From DASVFB01 sp963766345 (lineage in GTDB: Bacteria; Actinomycetota; Thermoleophilia; Gaiellales; Gaiellaceae): a stretch of 64,000 nucleotides of DNA. This document shows positions 8,561 through 18,317 of the stretch, piece after piece. Location: assembly GCA_963766345.1 (NCBI GenBank), contig CAVXZL010000005.1:1-64000 (forward strand), in the 5' to 3' direction. How positions within the stretch are numbered: the first letter of the stretch is position 1; each line of letters opens with the position of its first letter. The notes beneath the pieces were generated by a model. It was not told the origin of the DNA. It did no database searches and was given only the letters and a program-made list of their open reading frames with translations. The translations under genes and the position numbers were made by a program.

Positions 8561-11500
8561 TCAGGAGACCGCTGCGGGGCCGAGCAAAGCCTTGACCTCG
8601 GCGAAGAAATCCGCGGCAGGCTCGACGCGGTAGTCAGGCCCGAGCGCGAGCATGCGCGGGCCTTGCGACGTTTGCATCTCGATCAACACCGGCGCTGCAC
8701 CGCGGAACTCCTTCACGAGCTGCGCGAGCTCGCGGATGATCCCCGCGCGCGCCTGCCGCGCGTCGATCTTCAGGCGCACGTCACGCCGCTCCGGGATCGC
8801 CTCGAACGCAGCGACGTCGAGCGCGATCAGCTTCGTCTCGCCTTCCTTGTGGTCGACGCGTCCCTTGACGATGAGGATGCGGTCGGGGACGCAGAGCTCG
8901 CGCGCGTTCGCGTACGTCGAGTTGAAGACGACGCACTCGGCGGTGCCCGTCGTGTCCTCGAGCTGGAGGAACACCATCGGGTCGCCCTTCTTCGTCGTGA
9001 TCTGACGCATCGCCGCGACGATGCCCCCGATCGTGACGACGTCGCCGTCACGGCGACGCTCGAGCTCGGCAAGCGTGATCTCTGTTTTACGACGCAGCTG
9101 GTCCCTGACAGCAGAGAGTGGATGCTCGGAGACGTAGAGCCCGAGCGTCTCCTTCTCCAGCCGCAGCAGCTCGCCCTTCTCCCACTCCTCGATCGGAACG
9201 TGCGGATGGTGCTTCGGCCGCGTCGCCGCGTCGTCGAAGCCGAGGTCGAAGATCGAGCCCTGGCCCGCGAGCTGGTCGGCGGCGTGACGATTGCCCCAGC
9301 CGAGCGCGGCCTCGAGGCACTCGAACATCCCCTTGCGCGAAGCGCCGGTCGAGTCGAGCGCACCGCACTTGACCAGTGATTCGAGGGCACGTTTGTTCGC
9401 GACGGTCGGGTCGACGCGCTCGGTGAAGTCCCAGATCGACTCGAAGGGGCCGTCCTGCTCCCGCGCGGCGACGATCGCGCGCGCGGCGCTGTCGCCGACG
9501 TTCTTCACGGCGTTGAGGCCGAAGCGGATCTTTCCCTCGACGACGGCGAAGTCGCACTGCGAGAAGTTGATGTCGGGCGGCAGCACCTCGATCCCCATCT
9601 CGTGGCACGCGTTGACGTAGAACGGCACGCGGTCCTTCGTGTTCATCACCGACGAGATGAGCGCGGCCATGTACTCGCGCGGGAAGTGAGCGCGCAGCCA
9701 CGCCGTCCGGTACGCGATGAGCGCGTAACAGGCGGCGTGCGCCTTATTGAAGGAGTAGTCCTGCGACTTCTCCATGTCCTCCCAGAGCTGCTTCGCAACG
9801 GCGGGCGTCGTGTTCGTCTGCGCGCAGCCCTCGAGGAACTTCTCCTTCAGCGACGCCATCAGCGAATGGATCTTCTTGCCGATCGCCTTGCGCAGATCGT
9901 CTGCCTCCGCGGGCGAGAAGCCGGCGAAGCTCTTCGCGATCTCGAGGTACTGCTCCTGGTAGATGCAGATGCCGTACGTCGAGCCGGTGATCGGCTCGAG
10001 GCGCGGGTCGATGTACGACACCTGCTCCTGGCCATGCTTGCGCCGCGCGTAGCCGGGGATGTACGACATCGGCCCGGGTCGGTAGAGCGCCACGAGCGCG
10101 ATCAGGTCGGCGAACTCGGTCGGCCGCACCTGTCGCAGCGCCTCGCGCATCCCCGACGACTCGAACTGGAAGACGCCGGTCGCCTCGCCCCGCGCGAGCA
10201 TCGAGTACGTCGCGGCATCGTCGATCGAGATGTCGTCGAAGGTCTTCCCCGCGAGCTCGAGCGCGGTGTCGATCACGTCGAGGTTGCGCAGGCCGAGGAA
10301 GTCGATCTTCAGCAGACCGAGCGCCGCGACGTCGTTCATCGAGAACTGCGTCACCACCTCCTGCTCCGGCCCCTTCTGCTGCAGCGGCACGACGTTCGAG
10401 AGCGGCTCGGCGCCGATCACGACGCCGGCCGCATGGATCGAGTCGGCGCGCGTCAGCCCCTCGAGCGGACGCGCAAGCTCGACGATCTCCTTCGCGATCG
10501 GATCGCTGTCGACCTGGCGGCGGAGCTCCGCGCCCGGCTTCAGGCATTCGTCGAGCGTCTGCCCGGGGCCTTCGGGGATCGCCTTCGCGATCTTGTCGAC
10601 GACGCCGTATGGGACGTCGAGCACGCGGCCCGCATCGCGCACCGCCGCGCGCGCCGCCATCGTCGAGAACGTGATGATCTGCGCCACGCGGTCGCGGCCG
10701 TACTTCTCGGCGACGTAGTTGATGACGCGCTCGCGACCGGCCACCGCGAAGTCGATGTCCATGTCGGGCATCTCCTTGCGGCCGGGGTTGAGGAAGCGCT
10801 CGAAGAGGAGCCCGTAGCGCAGCGGGTCGATGTCGGTGATCTCGAGCGAGTACGCGACGAGCGACCCGGCGGCCGAACCGCGGCCCGGGCCGACGCTGAC
10901 GCCGTTCTGCTTCGCGAAGTGGATGAAGTCCCAGACGATCAGGAAGTAGTCGGTGAAGCCCATCTCGCGGATCGTCTTCAGCTCGAACTGGAGGCGCTCT
11001 TGCGAGCTCGGTCGTCATCCGCTCGTAGCGCTTCGCGAGCCCCTTCTCGCAGAGCGAGACGAGGTACTCGAAGGCGTCGCCGTCGTCGGGGACGGGGAAC
11101 TTCGGCAGCAGGATCCGGCCGAGCTCGATCTCGACGTTGCAGCGCTCGGCGACCTCGAGCGTTCGCCGCATCGCGTCTTCCTGGCCGGGGAAGTCCGCGG
11201 CCATCTCCTGCGGCGACTTGAAGTAGAAGTGGTCGGTGTCGAACTTCCAGTGATTCGGGTTCTTGAGCGTGTCGCCCGACTGGATGCAGAGCAGCGCCTC
11301 GTGAGCGCGCGCGTCGTCGTGGAGGAGGTAGTGCACGTCGCCGGTCGCGACGAGGGGCAGCTTCCGGTCCTCGGCGAGGGCGACGAGGTGCGGGTTGATG
11401 CGCGCTTGCGTCTCGAGGTGCGCGTTCTGGAGCTCGACGTAGACGTCATCGCGGCCGAAGATCTGCTCCAGCCGGTCGAGCTCGGCCTCGGCGTCCTTCG

Positions 11501-11957
11501 AGCGGTTCTCCTCGAGTGCCTTGCAGACGCGGCCGGAAAGGCAGCCGGAGAGCGCGATCAGGCCCGTCGCGTGGCGCTCGAGCAGCTCCCAGTCGACGCG
11601 CGGCTTGTAGTAGTAGCCCTCGGTGTAGCCGAGGCTCGAGAGCTTGATCAGGTTGCCGTAGCCCGCGTTGTCGGCGGCGAGGAGCGTGAGGTGGGCGTAG
11701 CCCTTCTTCTGGGCGCGCCGGTCGTCGGTGACGTAGACCTCGCAGCCGAGGAGCGGCTTGACGCCTTGCTTGCGGGCCTCCTTGTGGAGCTCGATCGCCC
11801 CGGCGAGCGAGCCGTGGTCGGTGAGCGCGACGGCCGGCATCTCGAACTCGGCCGCCCTCGCCGCAAGCGCCGGGACGCGGCAGGCGCCGTCGAGGATCGA
11901 GTACTCGGAGTGGACGTGGAGGTGGACGAAGGGCGCCTCGGGCACAGCGGGGAACAC
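8561..11957 (-). pseudogene. dnaE: DNA polymerase III alpha subunit, split by a one-base frameshift
   Basis: Replicative polymerase of about 1131 residues, the normal DnaE length. The N-terminal PHP domain starts at HLHVHSEYSILDG and keeps its His/Asp metal ligands. The palm holds the catalytic triad in PDMDIDF and the GPGRGSAAGSLVAY motif. The helix-hairpin-helix and C-terminal OB domain follow (GGIVAAMRQITTKKG). The frame breaks at about 11007: after MTTEL a single extra base turns the expected QERLQFELKTIREMGF into another frame. All domains on either side are intact. I use the GTG at 11957, though GTG 11945 is also possible. An essential gene is unlikely to be truly broken, so a sequencing or assembly indel is the favoured reading. 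Confidence 0.93.
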
Positions 11958-12040
11958 CCTATCGCCGGGCCAGGACCGCACCCGTTCGCGTTGCCGCCAC
12001 CGCGTCGGGGCACGCCGCATCGGCACACGTCCGGCAGAGC

Positions 12041-12067
12041 CATGGCCGGGGTCTGACCCCGGCCATG
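12041..12067. repeat. CTG-loop palindrome
   Basis: Perfect inverted repeat: CATGGCC, stem GGGGT, loop CTG, stem ACCCC, GGCCATG. It lies upstream of dnaE in the 440-base gap 11958-12399, which otherwise holds a second palindrome, a terminator-like hairpin and no convincing gene. Confidence 0.9.
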
Positions 12068-12196
12068 GCCGGAACGGGCATGAATCTCGTCACGATTTCG
12101 TGCCGATCTCTGCCAGGACGTGTGCGGAAGGGCGGGTGCCGCCGCGGAGATCCGTGGCGGAGAGCCGTGCCACGCTTCAGCGCATGGCGGAGGGGC

Positions 12197-12222
12197 CATG
12201 TCCGGGGTCTGACCCCGGACAG
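12197..12222. repeat. CTG-loop palindrome
   Basis: CATGTCC, stem GGGGT, loop CTG, stem ACCCC, GGACAG. Arms of nine bases are perfect and extend further with mismatches. Confidence 0.9.
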
Positions 12223-12250
12223 GGGCGCCGGAGGCGCGTCTGCAGAGACG

Positions 12251-12277
12251 GCGGGCGGCGCTGAAAGCGCCGCCCGC
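12251..12277 (-). terminator. Strong hairpin downstream of the GNAT gene
   Basis: Perfect 12-bp stem (GCGGGCGGCGCT / AGCGCCGCCCGC) with loop GAA, about 120 bases past the GNAT stop. No T-run. It may terminate the GGT-GNAT transcript. Confidence 0.5.
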
Positions 12278-12399
12278 GAGCCGCGTGACCCCGTTCCGCG
12301 GCTACTGAGAGCTGCCGTAGTCGACGCCCGTCTGCCGAGCCTGATTCGCGTAGAACGTGCCGTGCGATTAACGATTGAAAGCAATAAAGGTTCGGACCG

Positions 12400-12897
12400 T
12401 CAGACCTCCAGGGCCATGAGGATTGCGTCCGCATAGCCGTCGGAGCGCAGGTAATGCCGCTTCCGGAAGCCCTCGCGCTCGAAGCCGAACGACTCGTACA
12501 GCGCGATTGCGGCCTCGTTCCACGGGAAGACATGGAGCTCGAGCTTGGCGACTCCGTGCTCCGGCGCCCATTCGACGGCCGCATCGAGCAGCGCCCGGCC
12601 CACGCCCTGCCGCCGGAAGCGCACGTCCACCATGAGTCCGAGGTCGGCCACGTGGCGGGACGCCGGATTGGCGTCGCGCGCGAGCGACAGCCGGCCGGCG
12701 AGCTCGCCGTCGACCTCGGCGACGTAGACCGCTGCGTCCGGGTGCCGGCGCACGGCGCGCAGGTAGCGGCGCTCGTCGCCGACGCCACGCCACTCGTTCC
12801 AGATCATCCACCCCTCGGGCTCGGCGCTGACCGCGTTCGCGAGCGCGACGAGCGCCTGCGCGTCCGCGGCATCTGCGCGCCGGACGACGACTGTCAT
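12400..12897 (-). CDS. GNAT family N-acetyltransferase
   Basis: 165-residue acetyl-CoA-dependent acyltransferase. The acetyl-CoA binding motif A is clear (VDVRFRRQGVGRALLDAAVEWA), followed by motif B (LELHVFPWNEAAIALYESFGFEREG). The substrate is not predictable, though the shape resembles small-molecule or ribosomal-protein acetylases. The ATG at 12897 overlaps the gamma-glutamyltransferase stop as ATGA, so the two are translationally coupled. Confidence 0.9.
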   Translation of the reverse strand: MTVVVRRADAADAQALVALANAVSAEPEGWMIWNEWRGVGDERRYLRAVRRHPDAAVYVAEVDGELAGRLSLARDANPASRHVADLGLMVDVRFRRQGVGRALLDAAVEWAPEHGVAKLELHVFPWNEAAIALYESFGFEREGFRKRHYLRSDGYADAILMALEV

Positions 12898-14285
12898 TCG
12901 ACGACCACCGCGCCGCCGCCGCGGCGCACGTCGCCGGCGGCGGCGAGCGTTCCGTCCGGGAGAACCTCGACCGCGTTCGCGCCGCCGAAGAAGAGGTTGC
13001 GCGACTTCCACTGGGTCACCTTCTCGGCGTCGATGCCGCTCACCTCGACGCCGGCCTCCGCGTGCACCGTGTCGTCGACGTGCACGCGCGGCGCGTCGAC
13101 AGCGTCGCGCACGCTCATGCCCCGCTCGAGCACGTTGACGACGACCTGCAGGATCGCGCCGCGCAACCGTGCGCTCCCCGCGCTGCCGACGACGAGCCGC
13201 GTGCGCCCGCCCTCGAAGCAGATGCTCGGCGCCATCATCGACGTCAGGCGCGTTCCCGGACGCTGAACGCCGGCTAGGTCGAGCTCACCGAGCATGTTGT
13301 TCATCGAGATGCCGGTGCCCGGAACGACGACGCCGGACCCCGAGCCGAGCGAGCACGAAAGCGATGCGGCGTTGCCCTCCGCATCGACGACGGAGACGTG
13401 CGTGGTCATCGACGGCGCGTCGACCAGCCGCCGGACGAGCCCGCCGCGATAGAGCTGCGACGCGAAGAGCTTGTCGCGGACCGCGTTCTGCGCGCGCATC
13501 GTCTCGACGATGTCGGCGACGGCGTAGCTACCGCGGCGCTCGAGCTGCTGCAACCCGTACGCGATCAGCACTCCGCCGGACGACGGCGGCGGGTTCGACG
13601 CGAAGCGGTGGCCGTTGAAGGCCGCCGTCACCGGCCTGCGCGTGATCACCCGGTAGCGCGCGAGGTCGTCCGCCGAGATCTGCGGCGCCGACTCGGTCAG
13701 CGCGCGCGCCGCGTCACCCTCGTAGAGGAACGACGTTCCCTCGGCGCCGATCCGCTCGAGCGTCGTCGCGAAGTCGACGAAGCGGATCAGCTCGCCGACG
13801 GACGGAAGCGGGCCGGTGATCGCCGAGAGGATGTCGTGCAGGTATGCCTGCGTCGGCGTGACTTCGACGCCGACGCGCGCGAGCTCGACCGCCGGTGTGA
13901 CGAGCTCGCGCCAGGGCAGCGACCCGAAGCGGCGGTGCGCCTCCTCGAGCCCGCGCGGGGTGCCGGGCACCGCGACCGACGCCGGGCCGATGAGGAAGAC
14001 CTGGGTCGTCTGGTTGTCGAACGGAACGTCGACGGCGTTCATCGTCGCAGGATCGGCGCCGCCGCTCGGCACCGCGACGAAGAAGTCGAGGAGCCGCGTC
14101 GAGCGGTCGCGCGCTCGGTGGACGAGCATGAAGCCGCCGCCGCCGGCGCCGGTGAGCAGCGACTCGGTCACCCACGACGCGAAGCCCGCGGCGACCGCAG
14201 CGTCGACCGCGTTGCCGCCTCCCGCGAGCACGCGCGCGCCGACGTCGGCCGTGACGGGGTGCCCCGCTGCAATCGCTCCGCGCAT
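12894..14285 (-). CDS. ggt: Gamma-glutamyltransferase family hydrolase
   Basis: 463-residue N-terminal-nucleophile hydrolase that cleaves gamma-glutamyl bonds (glutathione and related thiols). The autoprocessing and catalytic Thr lies in the SMTTHVSVVDAEGNAASLSCSL region. Substrate-binding GSGVVVPGTGISMNNML and the C-terminal GSAGSARLRGAILQVVVNVL are typical. There is no signal peptide from the ATG at 14285, so it may be cytoplasmic and act on other gamma-glutamyl compounds. The longer in-frame extension upstream overlaps the divergent DUF4032 gene and is rejected. The conserved start of the family (GAIAAGHPVTADVGARVLAGGGNAVDA) lies right after this ATG. Confidence 0.9.
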   Translation of the reverse strand: MRGAIAAGHPVTADVGARVLAGGGNAVDAAVAAGFASWVTESLLTGAGGGGFMLVHRARDRSTRLLDFFVAVPSGGADPATMNAVDVPFDNQTTQVFLIGPASVAVPGTPRGLEEAHRRFGSLPWRELVTPAVELARVGVEVTPTQAYLHDILSAITGPLPSVGELIRFVDFATTLERIGAEGTSFLYEGDAARALTESAPQISADDLARYRVITRRPVTAAFNGHRFASNPPPSSGGVLIAYGLQQLERRGSYAVADIVETMRAQNAVRDKLFASQLYRGGLVRRLVDAPSMTTHVSVVDAEGNAASLSCSLGSGSGVVVPGTGISMNNMLGELDLAGVQRPGTRLTSMMAPSICFEGGRTRLVVGSAGSARLRGAILQVVVNVLERGMSVRDAVDAPRVHVDDTVHAEAGVEVSGIDAEKVTQWKSRNLFFGGANAVEVLPDGTLAAAGDVRRGGGAVVVE

Positions 14286-14304
14286 ACTGGCGGAGTATGC
14301 GCAA

Positions 14305-15511
14305 GTGACCGCGGCCAGCTTCCGTCTCGTAGCCCGCACCGGGCACCCGGACTTCCTCGACCTGCCGTGGAGCCGGCCGCTCGCGGAGTGGAAGTCGCCG
14401 CGCTTCGTCGACGTCGCGGCCGGCATCCACCGCCACGTGGTTCGGTTCGTCGAGTACGACGGCGCGCTCTACGCGCTGAAGGAACTACCTCCGCGTCTTG
14501 CCGCGCGCGAGTACCGGCTCCTACGAGCGCTGAGCAACCTCGGCATACCGGCCGTGGAGCCGGTCGGCGTCGTCAGCGAGCGCGGCGCGAGCGACGAGGC
14601 GGTGCTGCTGACGCGACATCTCGAGTACTCGCTGCCGTACCGGCTCGTGCTCACACGCGCGGTCCTCCCCGCTCCGCTCGACCTGCTCCTCGACGCATTC
14701 GCGGGGTTGCTCGTACGCCTGCACCTCGCGGGCTTCTTCTGGGGCGACTGCTCGCTCTCGAACACGCTCTTCCGCCGTGACGCAGGCCGGTTGTCCGCGT
14801 ACCTCGTCGACGCGGAGACCGGCGAGCTGCACGGGCAGCTCTCGGACGGGCAGCGCAGGCACGACCTCGACCTCGCGCGCGAGAACCTCTACGGCGAGCT
14901 CCTCGACGTTGGTCATGACGATGCGCTCGCGCTCGTGGAGCAGGTGCTCAGCGCGTACGAGCGGCTCTGGAGCGAACTGACGCACGAGGAGGTCTTCGCC
15001 GATGACGAGCGGTTCCACCTCGAGGAGCGGCTTCGCCGGCTGCAGGAGCTCGGCTTCGACGCCGGCGAGATCGACCTGCTCCGAAGCGACGAGGGCTACA
15101 GACTGCGTGTGCGGTCGCAGGTGCTCGAGCCGGGGCATCACCGGCGCCGTCTCTTGCAGCTCACGGGCCTGCTCGCGCAGGAGAACCAGGCGCGGCGGCT
15201 GCTCGACGACCTCGAAGGCTTCGGCGCCGAGCTGGCGGCGCGGGGCGAGCGGACTGTATCCGCCGCAGCTCTCGCCGGCCGTTGGCTGAACGACGTCTTC
15301 GAGCCGTCGATCGCCGCGATCCCGGCCGAGCTCTGGGGCAAGCGCGAGGCGGCCGAGCTCTACCACGAGCTGCTCGAGCACCGCTGGTACCAGTCGCAGC
15401 GCAAGGGCGTCGACGTCGGGAGGGACGAGGCGCTGCGGTCGTACGTCGACTTTCTGCGCTCGCTCCCCGACGAGCGGCGTGCGGTGCTCGGCGGACGAGC
15501 GGCCCGTGTAG
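14305..15511 (+). CDS. DUF4032 protein (lipopolysaccharide-kinase-like fold), probable frameshift at 3' end
   Basis: Kinase-like protein of about 401 residues, common in actinobacteria. The GTG at 14305 follows GGAG nine bases upstream. The N-terminal part resembles Kdo/RIO-type kinases (ALKELPPRLAAREYRLLRAL for the Lys/Glu pair, LHLAGFFWGDCSLSNTLF for the catalytic loop, YLVDAETGEL for the metal Asp). A DUF4032 C-terminal domain follows (HHRRRLLQLTGLLAQENQARR). As given, the frame stays open to 16320 by running over the next gene. Dropping one G in GGCGGACG at about 15493 yields a natural end, VLGDERPV then TAG at 15509-15511. I annotate that end. Substrate unknown. Confidence 0.75.
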
Positions 15512-15522
15512 GTTCTTCCGGG

Positions 15523-15586
15523 CATGGCCGAGGGACTGTCCCTGAGGCATGGCCGCGGCGGCTCTGTCCGAGGGACTGTCCCTCGG
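15523..15586. repeat. Two CTG-loop palindromes at a gene start
   Basis: First copy 15523-15554: CATGGCC, stem AGGGA, loop CTG (15536-15538), stem TCCCT, GAGGCATG. Second copy 15565-15586: TGTCC, 8-bp stem CCGAGGGA/TCCCTCGG, loop CTG (15576-15578). Both sit where translation of the following membrane protein begins. Confidence 0.88.
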
Positions 15587-16990
15587 ATCTCGGTCGCCTG
15601 GGGCACGGTCGCGGTCGCCGTCGGCCTGACCGCGGCGATCGGCGCGGCACTGCTCTGGCTCGGCCCGCCGGGATCCGACACGGCGGCGCACGTCTACCAG
15701 CGCGACCTGTACCGCAGCGAGGGGTTCGTGACGTGGGACAACTACTGGTACTCGGGCCGCCACGTCTTCGTGACGTACTCGTGGCTGTACTACCCACTCG
15801 CGTCGGCCGTCGGGATCAGGCTGCTGGCCGCCCTGTCCCTCGCCGTCGCGGCCGCCGTGTTCGCGCTGCTCGTCGACTGGAAGCCGGCGGTGCTCACGTT
15901 CGCCGCGGTCTGGGGGCTGTACGCGATCTCGGGCGCCTACCCGTTCATGCTGGGGATCGCGTTCGCGCTCCTCGCGCTGCTCGCGCTGCGCGGCGGCTGG
16001 TGGTGGCTGTTCCCTCCGCTCGCCGTGCTCGCGTGGGGGGCGAGCCCACTGGCGCTGCTGCTGCTCGCCGTCGTGCTCGTCGGGCTCCAGCGCTGGCGCG
16101 CGGCCGCGTTCGCCCTCGCCCTCGTCGTCGCGCAGATCGTCCTCGCGCACCTCTACCACGGGCGCGGCCACTTCCCGTTCCCGTGGAGCGAATTGATTGC
16201 GGCGATCGTGTTCGCGGGCGGCGGTCTCATCGTCTCGTGCGGGAGGCAACTGCGCGGCATCTTCGCCGCGTATCTCGCGTTCGTGCTGCTCGCCTTCGCG
16301 TTCCAGTCGCAGCTCGGTGAGAACGCGGCGCGCCTGCGCTTCATGGCGATACCGCTCGCGTTGCTCGCCGTTCGCTACCGCCCGCTCTGGGTCGCCGTCC
16401 CACTCGTCGGGCTGTGCATCGCGTACAACCTGACGCCGCTCACGTGGAGCTACTCGAAGGCGATGGACGAGCGCGCCGACCACCGCGCGTACTGGGCGCC
16501 GGCGCTCGCTTTCCTGCGGGCGCACCGTGACCCGAACTTCCGCGTCAACGCGCTCGACACCGTCGGGCACTGGGAGGCGGTGTACGTACCCGAGGCCGGC
16601 TTCCCGATCACGCGCGGCTGGTACCGCCAGGACGACTTCCCGGAGAACCAGATCCTCTACTCGGACGACCTGAATCGCGTGAGCTACGTCCGCTGGCTGC
16701 ACGAGCGCGGCGTCCGTTACGTCCTCGTGCCGGGCGGCAGGCTCGACTACAGCTCGGAGCGGGAACGCACGATCGCGCGCACACTGCCGTTCGTCGCGAG
16801 GCGCGGCGACGTGTCGATCTACGAGGCGCCGCGGCCGCAGCCGATCGCGCCGGGCGCCGACGTCATTCGCATCTCGCACGAACGGGCGACGCTGCGCGTG
16901 CCGCACGCGGGACGCTACGCGCTGAAGATCCGCGGGCAGGAGACGTTCGTCGCGCCGAGCGCCGGCGTCTACACCCTCGACTTTTCCTAG
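15524..16990 (+). CDS. Polytopic membrane protein, glycosyltransferase-like, unknown function
   Basis: Up to 488 residues. About nine to ten hydrophobic helices cover residues 25-300. A soluble extracytoplasmic-like C-terminal part follows (HEWFP-type aromatic patches, RVNALDTVGHWEAVYVPEAG, GVRYVLVPGGRLDY). The layout resembles large GT-C-fold or YfhO-like membrane proteins, but I see no diagnostic Asp/Glu motif and make no assignment. The first 20 codons are entirely palindrome sequence (MAEGLSLRHGRGGSVRGTVP). No other ATG/GTG/TTG lies near the first helix, so either the repeat supplies the start codon or the original start was displaced. No ribosome site is evident. Confidence 0.7.
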   Translation: MAEGLSLRHGRGGSVRGTVPRISVAWGTVAVAVGLTAAIGAALLWLGPPGSDTAAHVYQRDLYRSEGFVTWDNYWYSGRHVFVTYSWLYYPLASAVGIRLLAALSLAVAAAVFALLVDWKPAVLTFAAVWGLYAISGAYPFMLGIAFALLALLALRGGWWWLFPPLAVLAWGASPLALLLLAVVLVGLQRWRAAAFALALVVAQIVLAHLYHGRGHFPFPWSELIAAIVFAGGGLIVSCGRQLRGIFAAYLAFVLLAFAFQSQLGENAARLRFMAIPLALLAVRYRPLWVAVPLVGLCIAYNLTPLTWSYSKAMDERADHRAYWAPALAFLRAHRDPNFRVNALDTVGHWEAVYVPEAGFPITRGWYRQDDFPENQILYSDDLNRVSYVRWLHERGVRYVLVPGGRLDYSSERERTIARTLPFVARRGDVSIYEAPRPQPIAPGADVIRISHERATLRVPHAGRYALKIRGQETFVAPSAGVYTLDFS

Positions 16991-16994
16991 GGCT

Positions 16995-18317
16995 CTAGCT
17001 GCGCAGGAAGCTCGGCGGCTCGAGCACGCTCTCTTCGCGGTCGGCACGCGCGCCGGAGTACGTGCGCCGGCGGCGCGCCCCGAGACCGGTGGCGACCACC
17101 GTCACCCACACCTGCCCGGCGAGCGATTCGTCGACGGTCGCGCCGAAGATGATCTGCGTGTCGTCGGTCGCGGCCTGGCGGACCACTTCTGCGGCGTCGT
17201 TCACCTCGATCAGCGACAGGTCGTTGCCGCCCGCGATCGAGAGCAGGATCCCGCGCGCGCCCGTCAGCTCCGTCTCGATCAGCGGCGAGCGCAGCGCGCG
17301 CTCGGCGGCCTCGCGCGCGCGGTTGTCGTCGCTCGACGAGTAGCCGATCCCCATCAACGCGGTGCCGGAGTCCTTCATGACGGTGCGGACGTCCGCGAAG
17401 TCGAGGTTGATCAGGCCGGGCATCGTGATCAGGTCGCAGATGCCCTGCACGCCCTGGCGCAGGACGTCGTCGGCGACGCGGAACGCCTCGACCATCGACG
17501 TCGAGCGGTCGAGCACCTCGAGCAGGCGGTCGTTCGGGATCACGATCGTCGTGTCGCACGCCGCGCGCAACGCCTCGACGCCCGTGTCCGCCTTCGCGCG
17601 GCGCTGCGTCCCCTCGAACTTGAACGGCAGCGTGACGATCCCGACCGTGAGCGCGCCGAGCTCGCGCGCGATCCGCGCGACGACCGGCGCGGCGCCCGAG
17701 CCGGTGCCTCCGCCCTCGCCGGCGGTGACGAACACCATGTCGCTCCCGCGCAGCGCGGTCTTGATCTGGTCGTACGACTCCTCGGCCGCACGGCGCCCGA
17801 TCTCGGGGTCGGCGCCCGAGCCGAGGCCCTGCGTCAGATCGCGCCCGATGTGGATCTTCGTCTGCGCGTCCGACATCTGCAGCTGCTGGATGTCCGTGTT
17901 GACGGCGAGGAACTCGACCTGCGAGAGGCCGGCGTCCATCATCCGGTGCAGCGCGTTCAGGCCGGCGCCGCCGACGCCGACGACGCGGATGACGGCGAGG
18001 TACGACGCGGCCTCGCCGCGCGGAGCGCGGATGATGCGCGGCGCCGCCTCGGGGAGCGAGTACTGCGCGGCGGGCGGCAGCTCCGGCTCGGGCGCCGGCG
18101 CGGGCGGCTCCGGCTCGGGCTCGGGCTCCTTCACGGGCGCGGCGACGTTCTCCACCGACTCCTCCCACGTCGGGACGTGCTCGACCGTCCGCTCCTGCGG
18201 CTCCTCGACAGGCGCGTCCTTCTTCGCGCCGGCCTCCTCCTTCTGCTGCGCCGCCTCGGTCGCGCGGAAGAGCTCCGCCAGCGGCCCCTCACGCATCGAC
18301 GTGCGCTTTCGCGCCAC
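16995..18317 (-). CDS. ftsZ: Tubulin-like cell-division GTPase with long acidic N-terminal extension
   Basis: 440-residue Z-ring protein. The GTPase core begins near residue 105 (YLAVIRVVGVGGAGLNALHRM) and has the tubulin signature GEGGGTGSGAAPV and T7 loop PGLINLDFADVRTVM. The C-terminus ends LEPPSFLRS, like the conserved FtsZ tail that binds FtsA/SepF-type partners, but the linker before it is short. Unusually, about 100 residues precede the core: a charged start, then a Pro/Glu-rich stretch (EPEPEPEPPAPAPEPELPP). The GTG at 18317 has AAGGAGGTG upstream and overlaps the parA end by 29 bases. It sits with parA rather than in a division cluster, so it may be a second FtsZ. Confidence 0.93.
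   Translation of the reverse strand: MARKRTSMREGPLAELFRATEAAQQKEEAGAKKDAPVEEPQERTVEHVPTWEESVENVAAPVKEPEPEPEPPAPAPEPELPPAAQYSLPEAAPRIIRAPRGEAASYLAVIRVVGVGGAGLNALHRMMDAGLSQVEFLAVNTDIQQLQMSDAQTKIHIGRDLTQGLGSGADPEIGRRAAEESYDQIKTALRGSDMVFVTAGEGGGTGSGAAPVVARIARELGALTVGIVTLPFKFEGTQRRAKADTGVEALRAACDTTIVIPNDRLLEVLDRSTSMVEAFRVADDVLRQGVQGICDLITMPGLINLDFADVRTVMKDSGTALMGIGYSSSDDNRAREAAERALRSPLIETELTGARGILLSIAGGNDLSLIEVNDAAEVVRQAATDDTQIIFGATVDESLAGQVWVTVVATGLGARRRRTYSGARADREESVLEPPSFLRS

Noticed and set aside
11000..11010. Programmed frameshift in dnaE
   Set aside because: No slippery heptamer or downstream structure is visible, and other genes here have the same kind of extra base. Error is simpler.
15512..16320. 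Extension of the DUF4032 protein to 16320
   Set aside because: The extension overlaps the membrane protein and reads as its shadow. A one-base correction gives a natural stop at 15511.
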